The notes below the pieces were generated by a model. It did no database searches. It saw only the letters and a list, made by a program, of their open reading frames with translations, and had not been told where the DNA came from. 59,984 nucleotides of DNA. Source: SIG452 sp045631485 (GTDB lineage: Bacteria; Bacillota; Clostridia; UMGS1840). Position numbers and translations under genes: made by a program. The stretch lies in NCBI GenBank assembly GCA_045631485.1, contig JAZQUU010000030.1, forward strand, positions 1 to 59,984, given 5' to 3'. Below are positions 41,852 through 49,305 of the stretch, one piece after another (positions within the stretch are counted from its first letter, which is position 1; each line of letters starts with the position of its first letter).

Positions 41852-42334
41852 ATGGAACCGACAAGAAAAATTGCAGATGTGGCAGTGATGGGTGCCGTAA
41901 CGGAGGAAACGCTCCGCCGTGGCGATATGGTTCGTCTCACGGTAACGGGCAACAGTATGTATCCCCTGTTTCATTCCCGACGGGACACCGTGACCTTGTC
42001 ACCTGCAAAAACCGTGAAAAAATATGATATCACCTTTCACAAGCGGGACGACGGAAGATACATTCTGCACCGTGTGTTAAAGGTGCAAAAGGACGGCACC
42101 TATCTGATTGCGGGCGATAACGAGTTAAAAACCGAACCTCCCGTAAGACGAGAGCAGATTCTGGGCGTAGTCACTGAATTTACCCGTTGGGGAAAGGTGA
42201 AAAAGCCTAAAGGGCTCGGCTATTGGTGCTATGTTCGCATCTGGCATCTTCTGATGCCCTTTCGTTGGAACATTGTGAATTTCCGATTACGCCACGCCAA
42301 AAATTACGGTGGCGAAAAACGTGGAGATAAGTAA
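41852..42334 (+). CDS. S24/S26-type signal peptidase-like protein
   Basis: 160 residues. Has the serine motif VTGNSMYP (Ser35, Met36) and, instead of the usual bacterial lysine, ILHRVL with His73, followed by AGDN. This is the Ser-His arrangement of archaeal/eukaryal-type S26B peptidases. No N-terminal membrane anchor is obvious; a hydrophobic/aromatic segment near residues 125-145 (YWCYVRIWHLLMPF) may contact the membrane. It starts 3 bp after the PqqD-like stop without a clear ribosome site, so translation is probably coupled. Likely trims a peptide exported by the next ABC protein; this is inference. Confidence 0.72.
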   Translation: MEPTRKIADVAVMGAVTEETLRRGDMVRLTVTGNSMYPLFHSRRDTVTLSPAKTVKKYDITFHKRDDGRYILHRVLKVQKDGTYLIAGDNELKTEPPVRREQILGVVTEFTRWGKVKKPKGLGYWCYVRIWHLLMPFRWNIVNFRLRHAKNYGGEKRGDK

Positions 42335-42335
42335 T

Positions 42336-43946
42336 ATGAAGAAGAACAGTCAATTAGGATGGCTCTTAAAACGAACCGGCGCCAAAATGCATGGAAAGCT
42401 GATTCTTTTAACCCTGCTCGGCGTTGTGATGTCTGCAATCGGCGTGCGCTTTGCCATCATATCCAAAGACCTTTTGGATATTGCTTCCCACTCTGCGGAA
42501 GGTGACTTAACCGCTCAGGTAATCCGTCTGTTTGTGATGCTTGGGCTTCTTCTTGCAAGTCAGACTCTCTATTCTTTATATAATGCCCGTGTCAGCGGAC
42601 AGTATGCAATCCGCTTAAAAGAGCATGTCTTTTCCACCTGCCTTGGCCGTGACTGGCAGCAGGTGAGCAGCATCCATTCCGGGGAACTCATTAACCGCAT
42701 CCATTCCGATGTGAATGTGATTGTCACGGGGGTAATGCTCTTAGTCCCCAATCTGGTGTCCCTCTTGGTGCGGATTGTGCTAAGCTTCTATGAAATGTTC
42801 CGCCTGGACACCTTGCTTGCCACCATCTGTCTGGTGTTGGCACCTTTTATTTTGCTGGCAGCCCGTCTGTATTCCTCCCGTATGAAAAAGCTGCACAAAA
42901 AATGTATGGAAACCGACGGCAAAACCAAATCCTTTATGCAGGAAATTCTGCAGAATCTTTTGGTTATCAAAGCCTACCGTGCGGAAGACGCCGTGGTGGA
43001 AGAATCCCGCACCTTTCAGCTTCTGCATTTTAAATTCACCTTAAAACGAAACCACATCAGTATTCTGATGAATATTTTATTCTATTTGGCTCTGACCGCA
43101 TCTTATTATGTGGCAATGGGCTACTGTGCGTGGAAATTGTCTATGGGACTGATGACCTTTGGTACCCTGATGGCAATTTTGCAGTTGGTTAATCAGGTGC
43201 AAACGCCCTTTAAAGACTTATCTGCCATCGTGCCTCAGTATTTTTCCACCCTGGCAAGTGCAGAGCGTCTGCAGGAGCTGGAAACCATTCCTGCCGACCA
43301 ACGAAAATTCCTGGCAGACGAGAAAAAACCCGTGGTGGAAGTGAAAAATATGAGCTTCTCCTATGGTGACGAGGTGATTTTTGAAAACACCGACTTCACC
43401 ATGCAAGACGGGGAATTTATTGCCATTTCCGGCATTTCCGGTATCGGAAAATCCACTTTGTTAAAATTGATTATGGGCATCCTCACTCCCAAATCGGGGG
43501 AAGTTTCCTGCTATCGGGAGCTTGCCTATGTGCCTCAGGGAAATATGATTCTCTCCGGCACCATTCGGGAAAACATCGCGTTTTACCGTGCAGTCCGTGA
43601 GGATGATATTATAAAAGCCGCAAAAGTGGCGGAAATTTACGACTTTATCCAAACCCTGCCCGACGGGTTTGACACCGTTTTGGGCGAAAAAGGCCTTGGC
43701 CTCTCCGAAGGTCAGGTGCAGCGACTTGCTATCGCAAGAGCCGTGTACCTGGATGCGCCGCTGTTCCTTCTGGATGAATGCACCTCCGCTCTGGACGAAG
43801 CCACCGAACACAAAGTGCTCACCAATTTAAAAGCCTTACCCGGAAAATCCTTGATCATCATTTCTCATAAACAAGCCGCATTTGATATTGCAGGCAGACG
43901 CATCGCCGTGGAACATAAGAAAATCGTGACCGATTTTAATGAATAA
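42336..43946 (+). CDS. ABC transporter with fused membrane and ATPase domains
   Basis: 536 residues, a half-transporter that works as dimer. The N-terminal exporter-type membrane domain has about six helices (residues 15-300). The ATPase domain has GISGIGKSTLLK (Walker A), YVPQGNMILSGTIRENI (Q-loop region), LSEGQVQRLAIARA (signature with Glu instead of Gly, common in exporters) and LFLLDECTSALD (Walker B). No N-terminal C39 peptidase domain, which fits a separate protease such as the upstream S26-like protein. ATG at 42336 with GGAG 10 bp upstream. Cargo unknown; the PqqD-like neighbour suggests a peptide. Confidence 0.9.
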   Translation: MKKNSQLGWLLKRTGAKMHGKLILLTLLGVVMSAIGVRFAIISKDLLDIASHSAEGDLTAQVIRLFVMLGLLLASQTLYSLYNARVSGQYAIRLKEHVFSTCLGRDWQQVSSIHSGELINRIHSDVNVIVTGVMLLVPNLVSLLVRIVLSFYEMFRLDTLLATICLVLAPFILLAARLYSSRMKKLHKKCMETDGKTKSFMQEILQNLLVIKAYRAEDAVVEESRTFQLLHFKFTLKRNHISILMNILFYLALTASYYVAMGYCAWKLSMGLMTFGTLMAILQLVNQVQTPFKDLSAIVPQYFSTLASAERLQELETIPADQRKFLADEKKPVVEVKNMSFSYGDEVIFENTDFTMQDGEFIAISGISGIGKSTLLKLIMGILTPKSGEVSCYRELAYVPQGNMILSGTIRENIAFYRAVREDDIIKAAKVAEIYDFIQTLPDGFDTVLGEKGLGLSEGQVQRLAIARAVYLDAPLFLLDECTSALDEATEHKVLTNLKALPGKSLIIISHKQAAFDIAGRRIAVEHKKIVTDFNE

Positions 43947-43995
43947 TGAATAATGAAAAATGAATAATTATGGTGGCAGGCAAAAGCCTGCATAA
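43945..43995 (+). repeat. B element left half
   Basis: AATAATGAATAATGAAAAATG arm and GGTGGCAGGC-AAAA-GCCTGC, cut off and replaced by a D left end. A B right half joined to a D right end lies at 50991-51110. Confidence 0.7.
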
Positions 43996-43998
43996 AAT

Positions 43999-44045
43999 GC
44001 CTTCCCCTTGAGGGGAAGGGGGACCGCTTGCGGTGGATGAGGTGG
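43999..44045 (+). repeat. Family D left end, solo
   Basis: GCCTTCCCCTTGAGGGGAAGG, hairpin ACCGC-TTG-CGGT, GGATGAGGTGG. Nearly identical to the left end of the DUF559 element (18707-18753). The 300 bp from 44046 to the promoter at 44345 show no recognised feature. Confidence 0.78.
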
Positions 44046-44344
44046 AAATACAGGAGAGCTGTTTCTTCTTTCGCCCTATACTATTATATATTATATATAA
44101 GGCGAAAAACACGGTGCAAAACTCCCTCAAAAAATACTAAATTATTCCAAAAATATCTTATTCCGTAAAATATGCCACACTGCGAGCCGAAAAAATGACG
44201 AAAAAAAACGGATTCCCCAAGAAATGTGGAATTTTACTGTGGAAATAGCAAAACGAAATAAGCAAGGCACAATTCTTTGGTGGTATTGCACAAAAAACGC
44301 CAAGGTAATTTTACAATAAATTTTCAATTTTTTTGAAAAAAGGG

Positions 44345-44373
44345 TTGACCAAAAAATATCCCTATGCTATAAT
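44345..44373 (+). promoter_or_regulatory. Promoter for the first copper-amine-oxidase-N gene
   Basis: TTGACC (44345-44350), 17 bp, TATAAT (44368-44373). Confidence 0.72.
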
Positions 44374-44421
44374 TATCATAGTAAAATAGCTTATTGTCTC
44401 AGGATGGGAGGCGTTTCATCT

Positions 44422-45054
44422 ATGATTAAGCGAGTTTTATGGATGCTTTTGGCACTCTCATTATGTATGACAACTTTAGTAGTGGCTGAGGATTCTGCTT
44501 CCAAGGAAGAGGCAGGCTCCCTTGTTGTCGTTGAAAATACCGAAAAAGAAGAAGAGCTTGCAGCTCGTAAATCAGGCGCCATCTTCTTGCAAATCGGTAA
44601 CTATGCCGCAGTCACCGACGGAAAACTCACCTGGATTGACTTGGCAAACAAAAGCGTTATCCCTTATATTAAAGATAGCAGAACCATGGTTCCCTTAAGA
44701 TTCTTAGCCGAATCTTTGGGTGCAACCGTTGGATACAATGCCGAAACCCGTGGCATCACCGTCACCTTGGGCGAAACCGTAATGGAATTAACCGTGGGCG
44801 AAACGGCATATCTCTTAAATGCAACTGCATTCCAAATGGATTGTGCAGCCGAAATCACCGAGGATCGAACCTTCGTTCCCGTCCGCTTCGTATCGGAAGC
44901 CTTGGGCAAATCGGTGAAATGGTTGGAAGCCGAACGAATTGTGGTAATCACCGCTCCCGAATCCCCTTGGGATGAAGCAGGTATGGTGGAACAGGCAGTT
45001 CTGGCAGAGGTTCGTTTGAACCTTTCCCCCTTAGGCAGAAACAACATCCAATAA
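44422..45054 (+). CDS. Secreted protein with copper amine oxidase N-terminal-type domain
   Basis: 210 residues. Signal peptide MIKRVLWMLLALSLCMTTLVVAE. A single domain of PF07833 type (residues ~70-180) carries TMVPLRFLAESLGATVGY, ITVTLGETVMELTVGE and RTFVPVRFVSEALGKSVKW, the duplicated half-repeat typical of Clostridia surface proteins. It is not an oxidase: no catalytic copper domain follows. GGGAGG lies 10 bp before the ATG. A paralogue lies directly downstream with ~60% similar C-terminal domain. Probably wall- or sugar-binding, by family association. Confidence 0.82.
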   Translation: MIKRVLWMLLALSLCMTTLVVAEDSASKEEAGSLVVVENTEKEEELAARKSGAIFLQIGNYAAVTDGKLTWIDLANKSVIPYIKDSRTMVPLRFLAESLGATVGYNAETRGITVTLGETVMELTVGETAYLLNATAFQMDCAAEITEDRTFVPVRFVSEALGKSVKWLEAERIVVITAPESPWDEAGMVEQAVLAEVRLNLSPLGRNNIQ

Positions 45055-45079
45055 TTTTGATATTTCCCTTGTCATTCCC

Positions 45080-45106
45080 GTAGGGGACGACGTCCTCGAC
45101 GTCCCG
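45080..45106 (+). repeat. Family C unit
   Basis: GTAGGGGACGACGTCC-TCG-ACGTCCCG between the two copper-amine-oxidase-N genes. Confidence 0.72.
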
Positions 45107-45163
45107 ATGTACGGTTATGACAAACAGATTAGAAAAAACCCAAACAGAAAGGTAATGATTCCA

Positions 45164-46426
45164 ATGGCAAAGAAACTGTTCGCACTGATTATGGTGCTTG
45201 TTATGGCAACCTCCTGCTTCGTATTCGCAGAAGAAGCAGTATTAGACGGAACTTCCAATGAAGTTCAGGGAGATGTAATGTTAATCTCCGCAGCTCCGGT
45301 TGATACCACTGCAAGAGTAGTATTTGAAGCAACCGAACCCGATGCAGACGGTTATTTCACCGTGAATATGGCTGCATACAATTTTGAATTTATGGTAATG
45401 CAGGCATACATTACATACAATGCAGAAGCGGTTGTTCCCGTGAATGCAGAAACCAAGGCAGAAGCAGAATCCTTTGCTGATTTTGCAAAATTAGATGTAA
45501 CCGCTGAAAAAGACGGAAAAGAAATCACCGATGTGTTCACCACAACCTGGACTCAGTTGTTAAAAGATAAATCCGCATTTTCCTTCTCCTTCTTTGCAAA
45601 TATGAGCAATTACCCCAACTCTGTTGTAAATGAAAATAAGAGAATTATTGCAGATGCAGACGGTTTGGAATTATTCAGCTTTTCCTTTAAGAAAATCTCT
45701 GATAAGGATGCAGATTTCAAAATTTACAATAGCACCAGAAGCACCGAAGTTGACGGTGTGAAAATTTCCAACATTGTGGATGATGATGTTGTAATTAAAA
45801 CCGTGGTAATCTTACCCGAAACTGTTAGTGCAACAGAAACTCCCGATGTTGATTATGTGGTTGAACCCACCATTGTTACCTCTAATGATTCCGAAGATGC
45901 GAAAGAATCTATGGATCAGAGAGTAAAAAATCGTTCTAAGAATGCTATCTTCCTGCAGATTAATAACTACGGAACTGTTTCCGATAGCGTTTTGAAATGG
46001 GTAGATAAAGATAACAAAGCTGTAAAACCCTATATCAAAGATGACAGAACTATGGTTCCCCTCCGCTTCATTGCTGAAGAGCTGGGCGCAACCGTTGGAT
46101 ATGATGATGTAACTCGTGCCATCACCATCACCTTAGGTGACACTGTAATGGGCTTAACTGTTGACCAGAAAGCATACACCTTAAACGGCGAAGCTTTCGA
46201 AATGGATTGTGCGGCAGAAATCACCGAAGACAGAACCTTCGTTCCCGTTCGTTTTGTTTCCGAAGCATTAGGCAAATCCGTGGAATGGTTAGCAACTCAG
46301 AGAATGGTAATTATCACCAACAAAACCTATCCCTGGGATGGCGAAAACGTCGTTGAAAAAAGATTGTTATCCGAAATTATGTTGATGCTCACCCTGCGTG
46401 ACTACGCTTACGCAAACGCTCAATAA
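45164..46426 (+). CDS. Secreted protein: cohesin-like module plus copper amine oxidase N-type domain
   Basis: 420 residues. Signal peptide MAKKLFALIMVLVMATSCFVFA. Residues ~45-225 resemble a cohesin/CBM-like beta-sandwich (VVFEATEPDADGYFTVNM, FMVMQAYITYNAEAVVPV, LFSFSFKKI). Residues ~280-400 are a PF07833-type domain with TMVPLRFIAEELGATVGY and RTFVPVRFVSEALGKSVEW, a close paralogue of the upstream gene. GAAAGG is 11 bp before the ATG at 45164; an in-frame ATG at 45155 is too near it. The cohesin assignment is tentative. The neighbouring dockerin-like protein could be its ligand. Confidence 0.78.
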   Translation: MAKKLFALIMVLVMATSCFVFAEEAVLDGTSNEVQGDVMLISAAPVDTTARVVFEATEPDADGYFTVNMAAYNFEFMVMQAYITYNAEAVVPVNAETKAEAESFADFAKLDVTAEKDGKEITDVFTTTWTQLLKDKSAFSFSFFANMSNYPNSVVNENKRIIADADGLELFSFSFKKISDKDADFKIYNSTRSTEVDGVKISNIVDDDVVIKTVVILPETVSATETPDVDYVVEPTIVTSNDSEDAKESMDQRVKNRSKNAIFLQINNYGTVSDSVLKWVDKDNKAVKPYIKDDRTMVPLRFIAEELGATVGYDDVTRAITITLGDTVMGLTVDQKAYTLNGEAFEMDCAAEITEDRTFVPVRFVSEALGKSVEWLATQRMVIITNKTYPWDGENVVEKRLLSEIMLMLTLRDYAYANAQ

Positions 46427-46451
46427 TTTCCGCAAACCTTTGGCATAAAAT

Positions 46452-46499
46452 GCCTCCCTTGCCTAAAGGGAGGGGGACCGCCACCGGCGGTGGAGGGAT
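46452..46499 (+). repeat. Divergent family D left end, solo
   Basis: GCCTCCCTTGCCTAAAGGGAGG, hairpin ACCGCCA-CCGGCGGT, GGAGGGAT. Same layout as other D left ends with altered bases in both arms. A CCCGGGATTTTTCCCCCGG stretch lies further on (46564). Confidence 0.6.
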
Positions 46500-46604
46500 A
46501 AAAAATCCTCGCCTCTTCTTTTTGACGGCAATCCTAACTCAGTTTAAAAAAAAAATAAATATACCCGGGATTTTTCCCCCGGAAAAAAGCAAAGGAGAAA
46601 AACT

Positions 46605-47399
46605 ATGAAAAGACTCATCGCTTTACTCGTTGGTTTAACTGTTCTGTTAAGCATGTCTCTGACTTCCTTCGCAGCTTTTTCTGATGAAATCGCTCTGAAT
46701 GATGACGGCATCACCTACACCGCAGCTTTATCCGACGAAGCTGCTACCGCAAACGCTGGCAAACAGACCACCATCGTTGCTTACAAAGGCGACGTGATCG
46801 AAGTTGGTTCTATCCAGTACATCGATCAGGCAGCAGCAACCAGCTTTACCTTCCAGTTAATGGACGAATTAACTGAAAACGTTAAAGTTGTAATGGGTGG
46901 CGAAGCCATCGACAAACAGGAAATCGGTACCATTTTCTTTGAAACCGAACCTGTAGTAGAAAACGTTGCATTAAGTGGTACCATCGAAGGTTACTATGCT
47001 GATACCGCTGAACTGCCCGTTATCGAAATCGCTAACGATGATAATTCTTACGAAGCTACCATCGTTGACGGTGAATGGGAAGTTGAAGGCGGCGTAGTAC
47101 CCGGTACTTACACCGTATATGCTTCCAAAGCATACCACACCTATCATTCTATCGCAGCATTAGAAGTTACCGAAGATACTGCAGACGTTGCTCTGTACGT
47201 ATACGCTGGTGACTTAGATGAATCTACCTGGATTGATAGTGACGACGTTATGTTCATCTTAGACTACTATGATTACGACGATACCTATGATGAATGGGCT
47301 GATTGCGGCTACATGGATATCGACGAATCTACCTGGATTGATAGTGACGACGTTATGTTCATCTTAGACTGCTACGACTTCGAATCTATCGAAGAATAA
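46605..47399 (+). CDS. Secreted protein with C-terminal dockerin-like duplicated repeat
   Basis: 264 residues. Signal peptide MKRLIALLVGLTVLLSMSLTSFAA, a large acidic domain, a small beta-rich module (SGTIEGYYADTAELPVIEI to VTEDTADVALYVYAG), then two copies of D-x-DESTWIDSDDVMFILD at residues ~206-225 and ~239-260. Each carries a Ca-binding-like DxDxSxxIDSDD loop plus helix as in type I dockerins. The copies share a 46-bp exact DNA repeat (47220-47265 and 47325-47370). AAAGGAG precedes the ATG. Codon choice favours GCT/GTT/TCT, as in rpsB. Dockerins bind cohesins; a cohesin-like protein is the next gene. Confidence 0.8.
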   Translation: MKRLIALLVGLTVLLSMSLTSFAAFSDEIALNDDGITYTAALSDEAATANAGKQTTIVAYKGDVIEVGSIQYIDQAAATSFTFQLMDELTENVKVVMGGEAIDKQEIGTIFFETEPVVENVALSGTIEGYYADTAELPVIEIANDDNSYEATIVDGEWEVEGGVVPGTYTVYASKAYHTYHSIAALEVTEDTADVALYVYAGDLDESTWIDSDDVMFILDYYDYDDTYDEWADCGYMDIDESTWIDSDDVMFILDCYDFESIEE

Positions 47400-47422
47400 T
47401 TTTAATAAGGAGAATTAATCTA

Positions 47423-48286
47423 ATGAAAAAGTTATTAAGCTTAGTAGTAGCTTGCTTAATGCTGGTTTCTTGCTTTGCATTAACTGCTTCTGCTGCTACT
47501 GAATTTACTTTCACTGCATCTGCAGCTGATGAAGCTGGCGTATTTGGCCTGACCTTCGCTTCCCCTGTAGCTCTGAAAAAAGTTGGTTTTACCATCGATT
47601 ATGATGCAACTAAAGTTGTATTATTAGACGCTGACAAAAACGAAGTTACCGGTACTTCTGCTGGTGCTTACTTCACCACCGAAATCTTAGGTTTACACGA
47701 TACCGATAAATCTAAAGCTTTCGAAGGTTTCTTCTCTGTAGACGTTTCCGCTACTTCTAACGATGGTATCACCGATCCCGGCGATATGGTTACCGTATAC
47801 TTCAAATTAGTTGACGGTGCAAAAATCGAAGCTAACCCCTTCGCTATCAACAGCTCTTACTCCAAAGGTTACGGCGGTATCAACTGTACCGGTTCTAAAT
47901 CTACCGAAACCTATCGTATTTCTAAAGGCACCGCTGAAGGTTCTATCGACTGGGAAGCTCTGAAACCTGCTGTTGAAGAACCTACCTTCTCTGCAACCGC
48001 AGCTGGCACCACCATTACCTGTGCAGGTAAAGTTGACGCTACCGTTTCTAACTATGGTGTAATCTTCGATACCAATGCAGTTGGTACCAGAGCTCAGAAA
48101 TACTACGGCGCAATGCCCGGTGATACCGTTTTAGATTACAATGGTTCTACCACCTTCACCTTTGGTGATTGGGATGGTACCTTCGAAATCGTTTTAGAAG
48201 GCGTTTCTGCTGGTTCCAAAACCTTAAACTTCTTCGCTAACGATACCATCATCGCTGACACTACCTTCACCGTAGTTGCTGAATAA
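47423..48286 (+). CDS. Secreted cohesin-like protein
   Basis: 287 residues. Signal peptide MKKLLSLVVACLMLVSCFALTASA. Residues ~25-170 look like a cohesin-type domain: AGVFGLTFASPVALKKVGFTIDYDATKVVLLD, GFFSVDVSAT, GDMVTVYFKLVDGAKI (quoted in parts). Residues ~185-287 form a second beta-rich domain (TISCAGKVDATVSNYGVIFDT-like, ending FFANDTIIADTTFTVVAE). AAGGAG precedes the ATG, 23 bp after the dockerin-like gene, and codon bias is the same. Most likely forms a complex with the dockerin-like product, by family logic. No LPxTG anchor or SLH domain is visible. Confidence 0.72.
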   Translation: MKKLLSLVVACLMLVSCFALTASAATEFTFTASAADEAGVFGLTFASPVALKKVGFTIDYDATKVVLLDADKNEVTGTSAGAYFTTEILGLHDTDKSKAFEGFFSVDVSATSNDGITDPGDMVTVYFKLVDGAKIEANPFAINSSYSKGYGGINCTGSKSTETYRISKGTAEGSIDWEALKPAVEEPTFSATAAGTTITCAGKVDATVSNYGVIFDTNAVGTRAQKYYGAMPGDTVLDYNGSTTFTFGDWDGTFEIVLEGVSAGSKTLNFFANDTIIADTTFTVVAE

Positions 48287-48308
48287 TTTTAAAGGAGGAT
48301 ATATTGAG

Positions 48309-48470
48309 ATGAAAAATTATGTTTGCCCTTCTGTTGAAATTATTTCCTTACAGGCTAATGAAGCAATCGCTTACGAAAATCCGTTAGAAACCGCAGTTGT
48401 AACCACTTCCGGTGGCAAAATCACCACCACTTACAACATGGCTCTGTTAGCTGAAGGTTCTCAGATCTAA
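48309..48470 (+). CDS. 53-residue peptide, unknown (peptide-precursor-like)
   Basis: Not a recognised family. MKNYVCPSVEIISLQANEA start resembles small Bacillota peptides of the MKKY.KP..E...L type, followed by IAYENPLETAVVTTSGGKITTTY and a short hydrophobic end MALLAEGSQI. A perfect AAAGGAGG lies 10 bp before the ATG, a terminator follows, and it is 22 bp after the cohesin-like gene, so it is very probably translated. One Cys (residue 6). It could be a leader-core peptide for the PqqD/S26/ABC genes 4.5 kb upstream, or a secretion-associated small protein. Neither is shown. Confidence 0.6.
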   Translation: MKNYVCPSVEIISLQANEAIAYENPLETAVVTTSGGKITTTYNMALLAEGSQI

Positions 48471-48503
48471 TTGCCTGTTAATTAATTTAATAACAGAATA
48501 AGA

Positions 48504-48538
48504 AAAAGAGGAAATCCTTTTAGGGTTTCCTCTTTTTT
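48504..48538 (+). terminator. Intrinsic terminator after the dockerin/cohesin/peptide genes
   Basis: AAAAGAGGAAATCC, short loop, GGGTTTCCTCTTTTTT. Strong stem and T-run. Confidence 0.85.
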
Positions 48539-48826
48539 AATGAATAATGAATGGTGAATAATGAATAATTGCGGTGGCAGGCAAAGCCTGCATTGTAGGC
48601 TTCTCCTTTGAGGAGAGGCTCCGCCGAAGGCGGTGGTGAGGTGTTTTAGGGTTAGATGTTTTTCTGCAAGAAAAAATGTTTTTTGCAGAGCATTCTAAAA
48701 GAATCATTCCACCTCATCCGTCAAAATTTGCGATTTCGCTACCTTCCCCTCAAGGGGGAGGCTTTTTTATGCACCAAACGGGTGCCGCCATTTTTATTCT
48801 TTCTTCTTTCTTATTTATTCTTTAAA
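48538..48826. repeat. Gene-less D pair nested in a B element
   Basis: B left half 48538-48597. A D left end (48599-48643) has CTTCTCCTTTGAGGAGAGGC, hairpin CCGCCGAAGGCGG and GTGAGGTG. A 66-bp core without an ORF follows. The D right end (48710-48772) has CACCTCATCCGTC...CCTTCCCCTCAAGGGGGAGGC. The B right half is 48774-48826 (ACGGGTGCCGCCATTTTTATT). This is the short, non-coding counterpart of the DUF559-bearing element at 18.7 kb. Confidence 0.72.
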
Positions 48827-48893
48827 TTTTCCCCAAACCTCTTGCAATCATTTTCTAAAAGTATTATAATATACAGTAAGATAGTAGTGTGCA

Positions 48894-49262
48894 GTAGGGG
48901 AGGGGTTCCACCCCCTCCCGTGTTGTCATTCCGAGAGCCATACAACGGGACGCCGAGGACGTCGTCTCCTACTTGTAGGGAATGCATTTATGCATTCCGA
49001 AATATTATTTAAAAGCGGAACGGATAAATCCGTTTCCTACGAGTTTCATTTGAAAATCGGGTTATAATGGATTCAAGCAATTTCGTAGGGGCGGTTCACG
49101 AACCGCCCGAGGGACATTCGTGAATGTCCCCTACAAAAAGAGATTCTTCGGGGTTCTCTCGGAATGAGAAGAGGGACACCATACACGGCGTGCCGGGGTC
49201 GTCACGCCCTACGGGAATGACAAGGTGAGATATAGTTGTAGGGGTTGACGTCCCCGACAGCC
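48894..49262. repeat. Array of family C hairpins
   Basis: At least seven GTAGGG/CCCTAC-type units in 370 bp, among them GTAGGGGAGGGGTTCC, GGGACGCCGAGGACGTCGTC, GTAGGGAATGCAT-TT-ATGCATTCC with GGAACGGAT-AA-ATCCG, GTAGGGGCGGTTCACGAACCGCC and GGGACATTCGTGAATGTCCC. A degenerate CGTGCCGGGGTCGTCACG copy and GTAGGGGTTGACGTCCCCGAC follow. Borders are constant, stems differ in every unit. The array ends at the murD leader. No ORF. Confidence 0.75.
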
Positions 49263-49305
49263 CGTGTTGTTGAACAAAGAAATAATAAAAGGAGCGAAAC
49301 GCCCA

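Noticed and set aside
48894..49262. Repeat array considered as CRISPR
   Set aside because: Units are palindromes with variable stems and irregular spacing, no constant-length spacers and no cas genes.
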